Shown here one piece after another: positions 9,987-18,458 of a stretch of 64,000 bases of DNA. Both the position numbers and the translations under genes were made by a program. Numbering within the stretch: position 1 is the first letter of the stretch; the number at the start of each line of letters is the position of its first letter. Source of the stretch: an uncultured Saprospiraceae bacterium (lineage in GTDB: Bacteria; Bacteroidota; Bacteroidia; Chitinophagales; Saprospiraceae); NCBI GenBank assembly GCA_943788055.1, contig CALSOU010000009.1, positions 268,848 to 332,847 of the forward strand. The letters are read 5' to 3'. The notes below the pieces were generated by a model. The model made no database searches, was not told where the DNA came from, and saw nothing but the letters and a program-made list of their open reading frames with translations.

Positions 9987-10022
9987 AGCACGTTTGACTT
10001 CAAAATCAAACGTGCTTTTTTG
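9987..10022 (+). terminator. Terminator after the T9SS protein
   Basis: AGCACGTTTGA pairs with TCAAACGTGCT around a CTTCAAAA loop and is followed by a run of T residues. Textbook intrinsic terminator 47 bases past the stop codon. Confidence 0.88.
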
Positions 10023-10088
10023 TTGTTTCTGAAATATGATCTTAAAACAACAAAAAATAAGACTTAGGTCACGTTAGTTGATAAGCAA

Positions 10089-11567
10089 CTAGTTTTTTAG
10101 CCACGATCGGCTCCTATTTACCCCTTGAAGCCAAAGATCATATTGAGTTTTGCGAAACTCTACAGACATTCCTACTTGAAAAACCTTTTCAATTTCTTGC
10201 ATTTTTTGAAGATCGGAAAGATTCCATAGGCCAACTTCTAATCCTGCTAAATATGCTGCACCTTGTGCCGTTGACTCGACAACAGCAGGTCTTTCGACAG
10301 GCACATTTAGAATATCAGCTTGAAACTGCATTAAGTAAGAATTGGAAACAGCACCGCCATCAACCTTGAGACTCTTTAATTCTATCCCACTATCTTTCTC
10401 CATTGCCTCAAGTACATCTTTTGTTTGAAAAGCTAAAGACTTAAGTGTTGCTTTTGTTATATCATTCTGACTTGTATCTCGGGTAAGTCCAAATATGGCA
10501 CCTCGTGCATACATGTCCCAATAAGGTGCACCTAATCCCACAAATGCTGGAACTACCACAACATCTTCATTCGTAGACTCTAAGGCCATTGCTTCACACT
10601 CGTCAATCTTATCGAGTAAGTCAAGCCCATCTCGCAACCATTGAATCGCCGCTCCTGCGATGAAAACGCTTCCTTCCAAAGCATAATCAATTCCTCCCAT
10701 AGGATTAGCTGCTAGAGTAGTAAGTAGGCCTGTGTGAGAAGTAACTTTTTGATCCCCAACATTCATCAACATGAAACAACCGGTACCATAAGTATTTTTG
10801 GCAGATCCCTGTTCAAAGCAACACTGTCCGAATAGTGCTGCTTGTTGATCACCTGCCACACCGAGGATAGGAATTCGGCTATTCTCTATGTGATAAAAGC
10901 CAAAATGAGACCTTGAAGATTGGACTGTTGGAAGCATTGAGTTTGGAATTTCAAGTTCCATCAAGAGCTTTTCGTCCCATTCAAGCGTATCAATATCGAA
11001 AAGCATGGTGCGTGATGCATTTGTATAATCGGTTCGATGTTCTTTGCCATCAGTCATTTTATGAATTAGCCAACTATCGACTGTTCCAAACCTCAAATTT
11101 CCAGCTTGCGCCTTTGCTTTTGCTTCGTCTACGTTTTTAAGTATCCAATTAATCTTCGTACCTGAAAAATATGAGTCAATGACCAAGCCAGTCGTATTAC
11201 GAACATAAGACTCGAGATTTCTCTCTTTAAGTTCTTCACAGAACTTGCTGGTACGTTTGTCCTGCCACACAATAGCATTGTAGATCGCCTTTCCAGAATT
11301 CGAGTCCCATACGACTGTCGTTTCGCGCTGATTAGTTATGCCTATAGCTAGTATATCTGAGTATTCAATTTTTGCTTTTGAAACTGCTTCTTTTAGAACT
11401 GCTTCTTGACTTTCCCATATTTCTCCAGGATCATGTTCAACCCATCCTGATTTTGGGTAATACTGCCTAAACTCCTTTTGGGCGGACGCCACTATTTTTC
11501 CATCTTCATCAAATAAAAGAGCTCGTGAACTACTAGTACCCTGATCCAATGCTAGTATGTATTTCAT
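10089..11567 (-). CDS. glpK: Glycerol kinase
   Basis: Cytoplasmic FGGY-family kinase making glycerol 3-phosphate from glycerol and ATP. The 492 residues are close to the usual 495-502. The N-terminal phosphate-binding loop is ILALDQGTSSSRALLFD; GWVEHDPGEIW and ITNQRETTVVWD are diagnostic. The catalytic GVAGDQQAALFGQ region and the C-terminal SLKVDGGAVSNSYLMQFQADIL are intact. Its ATG overlaps the stop of the upstream MFS gene by four bases (ATGA), so the two are translationally coupled. No glpF or glpD is adjacent; the MFS protein might carry the substrate or a related solute, but that is inference from the overlap only. Confidence 0.97.
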   Translation of the reverse strand: MKYILALDQGTSSSRALLFDEDGKIVASAQKEFRQYYPKSGWVEHDPGEIWESQEAVLKEAVSKAKIEYSDILAIGITNQRETTVVWDSNSGKAIYNAIVWQDKRTSKFCEELKERNLESYVRNTTGLVIDSYFSGTKINWILKNVDEAKAKAQAGNLRFGTVDSWLIHKMTDGKEHRTDYTNASRTMLFDIDTLEWDEKLLMELEIPNSMLPTVQSSRSHFGFYHIENSRIPILGVAGDQQAALFGQCCFEQGSAKNTYGTGCFMLMNVGDQKVTSHTGLLTTLAANPMGGIDYALEGSVFIAGAAIQWLRDGLDLLDKIDECEAMALESTNEDVVVVPAFVGLGAPYWDMYARGAIFGLTRDTSQNDITKATLKSLAFQTKDVLEAMEKDSGIELKSLKVDGGAVSNSYLMQFQADILNVPVERPAVVESTAQGAAYLAGLEVGLWNLSDLQKMQEIEKVFQVGMSVEFRKTQYDLWLQGVNRSRSWLKN

Positions 11568-12868
11568 GCTATACTCTGATTTGCGATAGGTCTTTCAATC
11601 TTAACTTTCCAGAAAATTAAAAGTCCAATAATAAAGAGTACTGCTAAACCAAGCACGCTGTAACGCATATCGTCCATTAGTATCTCCAAAAATGCAAAGA
11701 GTCCCGTTCCAAATACAACACTCAACTTGAAAAGCACGTCATAGAAAGAGTAGTAGCAAGTGAGATCGCTTTCGTTGGGATCCAACAACTTAGTATAAGT
11801 TGATCTTGACATTGATTGAATACCTCCTAGAACTAGACCTACCAATCCCGCCAGAACGTAGAATGCGGGTTTCCCTTGAACGTAGAATGCGATCAAACAA
11901 ATTAGAGCCCATATAACCATCATGCTCATCATGCTTTTCCAGTTTCCATATAGCTTCCCGATGTGAGCAAATAAGTAAGCTCCAGGAATAGCTATTATTT
12001 GCAAAATAAGAATAATCATAATCAATTCGGAAGAGGAAAACCCGAGAACCTTACTAGCAAAAGCACTTGCTAAATATATGACTGTTTGGACGCCGGCTGA
12101 ATAGAAGAAAAAAGAATAAAGGTATCTTCTAATATTTGGTTGATGTTTTAGTTTCTGATATGCTTTCCTCAGTTCATTAAACCCATTATTTAGTACCTCC
12201 CTACTAAGTTTCCTGCTTAGTTTGGATTTTGGCATGCGTTTAAATGTGATTTGACTAAAACTCAGCCACCACAAGCCCACAAGGACAAAGCCAATTCGAT
12301 AAGGTAAAGCAGTTTCTGAAATTCCAAACCACTCGGGTTTCGAGGCAATCAAAAGAATAAGAACCAGTAATAATACAGAACCTATGTAACCAAAAGTGTA
12401 ACCCTTTGCAGATACCTTATCATACATGTCGTCGGAAGCAATATCGGGGAGGAAGGAATCATAGAAAACTAATCCGCCTGCACAGCCAATAGTCGCAATC
12501 ATGAAGGCTATAATTCCAATCCACATCGTCTCAGGCGAAGTAAAAAAGTATAGACACATACAGGCGATTGACCCGACTGATGTAAATAGACGCAAAAAAT
12601 ATAGGCGTTTACCTCCATAATCAGCTATACCACTTAGTATTGGAGTACTTAAAGCAATCAGAATATACGCTATTGAAACGATGAGAGCATAAAACGCTGA
12701 GTCTGCTACCTCAAAGCCAAAAAAGTTGATGGTATCATCTGTATATCCCATGAAGTAAGCAGGGAATATAGCTGTAGAAATGACTAAGAAATATGCTGAG
12801 TTGGCCCAATCGTAAAAGGCCCAGCCATTTATGATTTTTCTATTATTGAGTTGTATTACTGCTTTCAC
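11564..12868 (-). CDS. UMF1/Atg22-like MFS transporter
   Basis: A 434-residue inner-membrane permease with about 12 hydrophobic segments. The opening NGWAFYDWANSAYFLVISTAIFPAYF is the signature of the UMF1 (Atg22-like) major facilitator family: a DWANSAY motif in helix 1, then STPILSGIADYGGKR in the loop between helices 2 and 3. VLGGIQSMSRSTYTKLLDP in the second half is also typical. Substrates of bacterial members are mostly unproven; fungal Atg22 exports amino acids from vacuoles. It is the first gene of a two-gene unit with glpK (ATGA overlap) and is divergent from rimK. Confidence 0.88.
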   Translation of the reverse strand: MKAVIQLNNRKIINGWAFYDWANSAYFLVISTAIFPAYFMGYTDDTINFFGFEVADSAFYALIVSIAYILIALSTPILSGIADYGGKRLYFLRLFTSVGSIACMCLYFFTSPETMWIGIIAFMIATIGCAGGLVFYDSFLPDIASDDMYDKVSAKGYTFGYIGSVLLLVLILLIASKPEWFGISETALPYRIGFVLVGLWWLSFSQITFKRMPKSKLSRKLSREVLNNGFNELRKAYQKLKHQPNIRRYLYSFFFYSAGVQTVIYLASAFASKVLGFSSSELIMIILILQIIAIPGAYLFAHIGKLYGNWKSMMSMMVIWALICLIAFYVQGKPAFYVLAGLVGLVLGGIQSMSRSTYTKLLDPNESDLTCYYSFYDVLFKLSVVFGTGLFAFLEILMDDMRYSVLGLAVLFIIGLLIFWKVKIERPIANQSIA

Positions 12869-13011
12869 ATCTTGATTTGTATCGGCAAGTTACTAATTTC
12901 AATTCAATATTGGCTAGACAGTCTTATCAGGCAAACAAATTAATTTCAGACTGCGGCATAAACGATTACCTATAATATCACTATTTTCACCTTTCACTAA
13001 TGTAGAAGAGT

Positions 13012-13896
13012 ATGAATATTCTTGTGTTATCTAGAAATAGTAGTTTGTATAGCACTCAAAGTATTGTGAATGCTGGACGAAGAAGAGGGCATTTTATGCG
13101 TGTGATTGATCATATGCAATGTGACCTCGTGATGGAAGGTAAGAATCTGCAAGTGTACTATCAAGATGAATTGATAGATGACTACGATGCAATCATCCCA
13201 CGTATCGGAGATGCAGCAACCTCTTATGGATCAGCTGTTGTGAGGCAATTTCAATTGATGGGTCTATTTTCTACACTCGACTACGAAGCCCTACTTCGAG
13301 CAAGGAATAAGATAAGTTCTATGCAACTTTTGGCTGCACATGGGATTGGAGTCCCGAAAACGGTCATCTCAAATAATTCATATACGATAGAAGAATCACT
13401 GGACTATCTAGGTAGAATGCCTCTAGTGATCAAGCTCGCTCAAGGTACACACGGGATCGGTGTATTACTGGCTGAAAACAAGAAAAATGCTGGAGCAATT
13501 ATCGAGACATTTCATAAGCTTAAACAGCGGGTCATTTTACAAGAGTTTGTAGCTGAGGCAAAAGGTGCAGATATTCGAGTTTTAATCGTTGATGATAAAA
13601 TTACTGGATCTATGAAGCGACAAGCTCGAACTGGAGAATTCAGAAGCAACCTACATAGAGGAGGTAACTCTACCGTTGTTCGACTTACAGAAGCTGAGGC
13701 CTATGCTGCAAAACAAGCTGCCAAAATTATGGGTCTAGATGTTTGCGGTGTAGACATGCTAAGATCCAAGAAAGGTCCATTGATTCTTGAGGTGAATGCA
13801 TCGCCTGGACTCGAAGGAATAGAAACTACTACTAAAATCGACATTGCTGGAAAAATTATCCAATTTTGCGAGCGAAACGCAGAATTCAAAGCATAA
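13012..13896 (+). CDS. rimK: ATP-grasp ligase RimK (S6-type glutamate ligase)
   Basis: Cytoplasmic ATP-grasp amino-acid ligase; in E. coli RimK adds glutamates to the C-terminus of ribosomal protein S6. The 294 residues are full length. The preATP domain begins MNILVLSRNSSLYST. The ATP-grasp core shows PLVIKLAQGTHGIGVLLAE, VILQEFV, GADIRVLIVDDKITGSMKR and FRSNLHRGG. The catalytic metal-binding end is GVDMLRSKKGPLILEVNASPGLEGIE. It sits six bases before the AstE-like gene, with dacB overlapping after that, so the three form one operon. Whether S6 is the target here is not shown. Confidence 0.94.
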   Translation: MNILVLSRNSSLYSTQSIVNAGRRRGHFMRVIDHMQCDLVMEGKNLQVYYQDELIDDYDAIIPRIGDAATSYGSAVVRQFQLMGLFSTLDYEALLRARNKISSMQLLAAHGIGVPKTVISNNSYTIEESLDYLGRMPLVIKLAQGTHGIGVLLAENKKNAGAIIETFHKLKQRVILQEFVAEAKGADIRVLIVDDKITGSMKRQARTGEFRSNLHRGGNSTVVRLTEAEAYAAKQAAKIMGLDVCGVDMLRSKKGPLILEVNASPGLEGIETTTKIDIAGKIIQFCERNAEFKA

Positions 13897-13902
13897 GTAG
13901 CT

Positions 13903-14901
13903 ATGTCACCAAAGAGCAGGAATATAGAGAAACAGCGCGTTGCGATCGACGATATCACGATTCATAAGGAGACGATCAAACCCGGCGAAAATGCGCTAGT
14001 ACGCATTAATGTAGGTAAGCTGCCGTCTGGAACTAAGATTAATATAAACGCGCATGTGTTTAATGGTTTGAAACCTGGGCCCACAGTACTAGTCTTAGGA
14101 GGCGTTCACGGTGATGAAATTAATGGCGTTGAGATCATACGCTCCATTCTTGCCGATGAACATTTTGAAAAAATTAACGCAGGTACGATTGTGGCAATTC
14201 CCATAGTGAACATTTATGGATTCATTAATTTTTCTCGTGCAGTTCCAGACGGAAAAGATGTGAACAGATCGTTTCCTGGATCGATGAACGGCTCACTTGC
14301 TTCCAGAGTCGCACGTGTAATCTCTTCGAAGATTCTGCCACATGTCGATTATATTATTGACCTCCACACTGGCGGAGCAAGCAGATATAACTATCCTCAA
14401 ATCCGATATACTGGAACAGATGAAAAAGCATTTGCATTAGCAAAAGTGTTTGGAGCACCTTTTATACTCAAAAAACCAGTCATTACAAGATCACTTCGAA
14501 AAATTGCAAGAGACAAGAATATCCCAATTATAATTTATGAAGGTGGTGAATCTTTGCGATTTGACGGGCATGCAATTTTTACAGGAGTGAATGGTATACT
14601 TCGAGTATTGAACCATCTAGAGATGTTAGAATGTGACACTTCCAATCCCGATCGATTGCTACATTTTGGCAAAACAACTTGGGTAAGAGCGCCACGTTCA
14701 GGATTATTTATGTGGACAAAGAAATCGGGATCGAGTATCCAACAAGATGAGATTATCGGAGTTGTTAACGACCCTCAAGGGCTAAGTACTGTCTCAGTGA
14801 TGGCGCCGAAAGATGGTTATATCATAGGACATAATAACGCTAGTGTTGTCAATCAAGGCGATGCACTATTTCACATATCAACTGAATATGAAAGGTTATA
14901 G
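13903..14901 (+). CDS. Succinylglutamate desuccinylase/aspartoacylase-like zinc amidohydrolase
   Basis: A 332-residue cytoplasmic zinc hydrolase of the AstE/ASPA family, related in fold to M14 carboxypeptidases. Zinc ligands are seen in GGVHGDEINGVEI (His and Glu) and in DYIIDLHTGGASRYNYPQIR (His). DVNRSFPGS supplies the substrate-binding Asn-Arg, and the likely catalytic Glu is in IIIYEGGES. The C-terminal part (about residues 245-325) resembles a biotinyl-lipoyl-like beta domain (TTWVRAPRSGLFMW). It lies six bases after rimK, a pairing seen widely. No other arginine-catabolism gene is near, so AST-pathway succinylglutamate is an unlikely substrate; removal of glutamyl groups added by RimK is a hypothesis. 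Confidence 0.9.
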   Translation: MSPKSRNIEKQRVAIDDITIHKETIKPGENALVRINVGKLPSGTKININAHVFNGLKPGPTVLVLGGVHGDEINGVEIIRSILADEHFEKINAGTIVAIPIVNIYGFINFSRAVPDGKDVNRSFPGSMNGSLASRVARVISSKILPHVDYIIDLHTGGASRYNYPQIRYTGTDEKAFALAKVFGAPFILKKPVITRSLRKIARDKNIPIIIYEGGESLRFDGHAIFTGVNGILRVLNHLEMLECDTSNPDRLLHFGKTTWVRAPRSGLFMWTKKSGSSIQQDEIIGVVNDPQGLSTVSVMAPKDGYIIGHNNASVVNQGDALFHISTEYERL

Positions 14902-16306
14902 CCTCGCAATCCTGCTAAGTCTCTTTTCTATCTTCGTTTTCGGACAGAGAACTATTGACTGGCAATCGGACCAAAATATGGGTTTGGCGCATGCTTCATA
15001 CCTATTCCAAAAGGTAGATGATAATAAAATCGTGGCAGAGTATCAGTCAGAAAAACTACTGAATCCAGCTTCAACAATAAAGCTTATTACTTCGCTGATA
15101 TATTTAGAGAAAAAAGGTGATAAGTCCCAGTTTTCAACATCAGTTTACTATCAAGGCACAATAGAAAAGGATGGTACGTTAAAAGGTAATATTATCATTC
15201 AAGGTTCCGGAGATCCTAGTTTTGGAAGTGAGCGATATGGTAACAAAAACAGCCTTTCGAAAAGAACTTCTGAAATCGTCAAGGCTATCCAATATGCTGG
15301 AATAACTTGTATTGACGGAGATATCATTGTTGATGAATCCTACTATGGATCTGACTGTACTCCCCATACCTGGACATACAACGATCTAGGCAACTACTAC
15401 GCAACCGGAATATGGGGCTTGAATGTAAATGAAAATGCATATTCTCTTTCATTTCGGAGAGGAAATAAGAAGGGTGGAAAACTAGAACTTGATCAAATAA
15501 GTCCTCCTATTCCAGGGCTACATTTCAAAAATGAATTGACACTCAATGCACCCAACTCAGGTGACCAATCCTACATCTTTTGCGCTCCGTACCAATATCA
15601 AGCGCATATCCGCGGTACTTTGCCAGCAGGAAAAGGTAAATTTTCAATACGTGGTGCTATTCCTGATGCTCCCCTGTTTTTCGCTCAACATCTGCAGACT
15701 TCCCTAGAAATAAATAATATCAAATCAAATCGAGCGAAAGTTTCATATGATGTAATTTCCAAGGATAAACAAATCTGGACACATAAAGGCGTTCCAGCCA
15801 AAATGCAAGTAAAATCTGCAATAGAAAAGAGTATTAATCTTTATTGTGAAGGGTTTTTGAAGGAATTAGGAAGTGGTGACAGAGAAAAAGGGACGCGAGT
15901 GATTGAGGAGTATCTCCTTCGAGAGAAGTTGATTGATAATTCGAACGCATATCAACAAAGAGATGGAAGTGGTCTCTCTCAAAGAAATTTCATTTCTACA
16001 AGCACTATGGTCGGCTTTCTTGCGCATCAATTGGACAGAATGGGATCGGATAATTTATATCCATTACTAGCAAGAAATGGTTATGACGGTACTTTAGCTT
16101 CAGCGTTTTTGTCAAAAAATCTCAAAGGTAAGATTTATGGGAAGTCAGGGTCAATGGGAGGAGTCAGAGCATATGCCGGTTTCCTGAAAGCAAAATCTGG
16201 TGACATTATTGCTTTTAGCGTCATGGTCAATAATTATACAGTTTCTTCGAGAACGATTATTACTAAAATCGAAAATCTACTTGAGGACGTCTGGGCCAAT
16301 AATTAA
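14888..16306 (+). CDS. dacB: D-alanyl-D-alanine carboxypeptidase/endopeptidase (PBP4 family)
   Basis: A periplasmic serine peptidase of family S13 that trims peptidoglycan stem peptides and cross-links. I chose the ATG at 14888 because it opens a good signal peptide (MKGYSLAILLSLFSIFVFGQ); an in-frame start at 14843 lies inside the preceding gene. That gives 472 residues, usual for the family. Active-site motifs are NPASTIKLITSL (SxxK, near residue 62), RDGSGLSQRN and YGKSGSMGG (the KTG box, here KSG). The start overlaps the AstE-like gene by 14 bases, so translation is probably coupled. Confidence 0.93.
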   Translation: MKGYSLAILLSLFSIFVFGQRTIDWQSDQNMGLAHASYLFQKVDDNKIVAEYQSEKLLNPASTIKLITSLIYLEKKGDKSQFSTSVYYQGTIEKDGTLKGNIIIQGSGDPSFGSERYGNKNSLSKRTSEIVKAIQYAGITCIDGDIIVDESYYGSDCTPHTWTYNDLGNYYATGIWGLNVNENAYSLSFRRGNKKGGKLELDQISPPIPGLHFKNELTLNAPNSGDQSYIFCAPYQYQAHIRGTLPAGKGKFSIRGAIPDAPLFFAQHLQTSLEINNIKSNRAKVSYDVISKDKQIWTHKGVPAKMQVKSAIEKSINLYCEGFLKELGSGDREKGTRVIEEYLLREKLIDNSNAYQQRDGSGLSQRNFISTSTMVGFLAHQLDRMGSDNLYPLLARNGYDGTLASAFLSKNLKGKIYGKSGSMGGVRAYAGFLKAKSGDIIAFSVMVNNYTVSSRTIITKIENLLEDVWANN

Positions 16307-16310
16307 ACAA

Positions 16311-17009
16311 CTATTTGTCCACCAAACGGAAGCCTACTCCATGTAAATTATCAATGGCGATAGATTTGTCTTCAGCTAGGTATTTTCTCAAACGCGAAAT
16401 AAATACATCCAATGATCGTCCTAAGAAATAGTCATCTTCTCCCCAGATTGTCTCAAGAATAATTGATCTCTTCAAAGTTGTCCCCTTGTTTTCAGCAAAC
16501 ATTCTGAGAAGGTCTACTTCTTTTTGGGTCAAACCCTTGTCTCCTGAAGGGCGAATTAAATTTAGATTCTTGGAATCCAACTTTATCAACGGACTGACTT
16601 CAAACATGCCGGTTTCTGACGGTGTGACAACATGTTTACGACGAAGAAAAACTTCGATTTTCAAGACCAACTCTTCAATACTAAAAGGTTTCACGATATA
16701 GTCATCTGCACCTAATGTCAGGCCTGCTATCTTATCATCCTTCATCGTTTTCGCGCTCAAAAATATGATAGGTATGCTATCATGCATTGACCTGATATTC
16801 TTTGCTAAAGAGAAACCATCCATTTTTGGAAGCATAACATCAAGTACACAGAGATCAAAAGTTTCAGCCTTAAAAGTCTTCCACCCTTCTTCACCATTTT
16901 CAGCATGCGTTACTTTATAACCTTGTTGTTCAAGGTTATCCTTCGTAATAAATGCTAAAGTCGCGTCGTCCTCGATATATAAGATATGGGCTTTTGTCGT
17001 TTTTGTCAT
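16311..17009 (-). CDS. OmpR/PhoB-type response regulator
   Basis: A 232-residue two-component response regulator. The receiver domain (residues about 8-120) has the acidic pair YIEDDA, the phospho-acceptor Asp in LCVLDVMLPKMDGF near residue 54, and the switch Lys in DDYIVKPFS. The C-terminal winged helix (about 135-230) includes LTQKEVDLLRMFAENKG and SLDVFISRLRKYL. It follows its kinase by six bases, so they form an operon. It is clearly paralogous to the regulator at 55964-56677 and resembles RprY of Bacteroides. Targets are unknown. Confidence 0.94.
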   Translation of the reverse strand: MTKTTKAHILYIEDDATLAFITKDNLEQQGYKVTHAENGEEGWKTFKAETFDLCVLDVMLPKMDGFSLAKNIRSMHDSIPIIFLSAKTMKDDKIAGLTLGADDYIVKPFSIEELVLKIEVFLRRKHVVTPSETGMFEVSPLIKLDSKNLNLIRPSGDKGLTQKEVDLLRMFAENKGTTLKRSIILETIWGEDDYFLGRSLDVFISRLRKYLAEDKSIAIDNLHGVGFRLVDK

Positions 17010-17015
17010 CTGATA

Positions 17016-18299
17016 CTAATTGAAAAATATTGTAATGCTAGTTCCCTCATTCATTTCAGAATCAACTGAAATAGACCAGTTCAATTTATGAATAATTGTC
17101 TTAACATAGTACAATCCTAGCCCAAAACCTTTCACATCATGAACATTTCCTGTTGGCACTCGGTAAAACTTTTTGAAAATCATAGATAAATGCTGGCGTT
17201 CAATTCCTAGGCCTTTATCAGATATGGTCAATCTATCTTCCAACAATGATACTGTGATGGAGATCTCTTCCTTGCTATACTTAATCGCATTATCAAGTAG
17301 GCTGTAAAGAACATTAGTCAAATGCATCTTATCTGCTTCAACCCATACAGGTTCAAGTATTCTTGAAAACTCAATCGTTCCTTCTTCATCCTTTATGCGC
17401 AGCTCAAGATCTTCTACGATATCCGAAAGTAGATCACTTAGATTAATTCGCTCCATTTGCAAATCTAAATTTCTGCGCTCTAAAGCTGCAATATTCAAAA
17501 GTTTCTCAACTTGCTGATTTAATCTGGTACTTTGCTCGTCTATGAGGTGCACATACTTTTGCAGGCGTCTATCGTCTTTGACTGAATCATCTTTTCCAAT
17601 TGTATTTGCAGCCAATTTTATGGAAGAAATCGGTGTTTTAAATTCGTGCGTCATATTATTGATAAAATCTCTCTGCATTTCAGAAAGTCGTCTTTGTCTC
17701 AGAATAATAAAGGAAGCATAGATAAAGAACGAAATTGCAAGAAGAGCAATCAACGAGAAAATCACGGCTTGTCTCATGTTGCTCAACAAGTATCCTGCTC
17801 TAGAAGGGAATCTCACAACGAAATAATATTCAAGTTCGTTGAACGTAGGTAATTCTCCTCGAACCTTAGTGTCCCTAGCTGCAGAGCCAGAACCAATATC
17901 ACAATAGTCGCCGTATAGCATATTATTACTCGCACAGTCATAAATTCCATACTCAAAGTCAGCCTCCAAGCTTCTCTTCTCGAAATTTTGAATTAAATAA
18001 TCCTCGAGAATTCGTGCATCAATTTCATCATTAATATTTACAACGTAGGTATTACTTGATCGTCTCTGAATAATATTTTGCTTGGGAAGTCGTGCATTGT
18101 TAAACGTGGCTAACTGCTCTGCTGTTTTGCGAAGCGCTATTCTTACAGAAGAGTCGAATCCCTGATCCCTTAGATTCCATGTATTGATCATGTAATAGGC
18201 TTGGATAAATACAATACCCAAAATTGCAAATGCACCAAGAACAAGAAGTCGTCTTATAGTCTTATTGGACACGAATCGAATTTTTACCAAAAATAACAA
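17016..18299 (-). CDS. Sensor histidine kinase
   Basis: A 427-residue membrane kinase. A first transmembrane segment lies near residues 18-36 (LLVLGAFAILGIVFIQAYYM). A periplasmic sensor follows to about 180, then a second segment (VIFSLIALLAISFFIYASFII). The HisKA helix carries the phospho-His in NNMTHEFKTPISSIKLAAN. HATPase_c motifs are LLDNAIKYS (N box), ISDKGLGI (G1) and GFGLGLYYV (G2). There is no HAMP or PAS domain. The sensor contains two cysteines (YDCASNN and YGDYCD) that might form a disulfide. It is the first gene of a unit with the regulator. Confidence 0.94.
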   Translation of the reverse strand: MLFLVKIRFVSNKTIRRLLVLGAFAILGIVFIQAYYMINTWNLRDQGFDSSVRIALRKTAEQLATFNNARLPKQNIIQRRSSNTYVVNINDEIDARILEDYLIQNFEKRSLEADFEYGIYDCASNNMLYGDYCDIGSGSAARDTKVRGELPTFNELEYYFVVRFPSRAGYLLSNMRQAVIFSLIALLAISFFIYASFIILRQRRLSEMQRDFINNMTHEFKTPISSIKLAANTIGKDDSVKDDRRLQKYVHLIDEQSTRLNQQVEKLLNIAALERRNLDLQMERINLSDLLSDIVEDLELRIKDEEGTIEFSRILEPVWVEADKMHLTNVLYSLLDNAIKYSKEEISITVSLLEDRLTISDKGLGIERQHLSMIFKKFYRVPTGNVHDVKGFGLGLYYVKTIIHKLNWSISVDSEMNEGTSITIFFN

Positions 18300-18458
18300 T
18301 TACTCTAGCATCCATTGATGATTAACAGCTCATTAACAGGCTTTAGCAAAGAGATAGCTTTACCATTGCTAAATTTTAGAAATGACATCACATGAAGAAA
18401 TAATAAATTTGGTTTTTAAGGAGATTTTCTAATTGTGATTTTGTGTTTTTATTTGTCA

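Noticed and set aside
14843..14887. Earlier in-frame start for dacB
   Set aside because: It would place 15 non-signal residues before a clear signal peptide and lies deep in the preceding gene.
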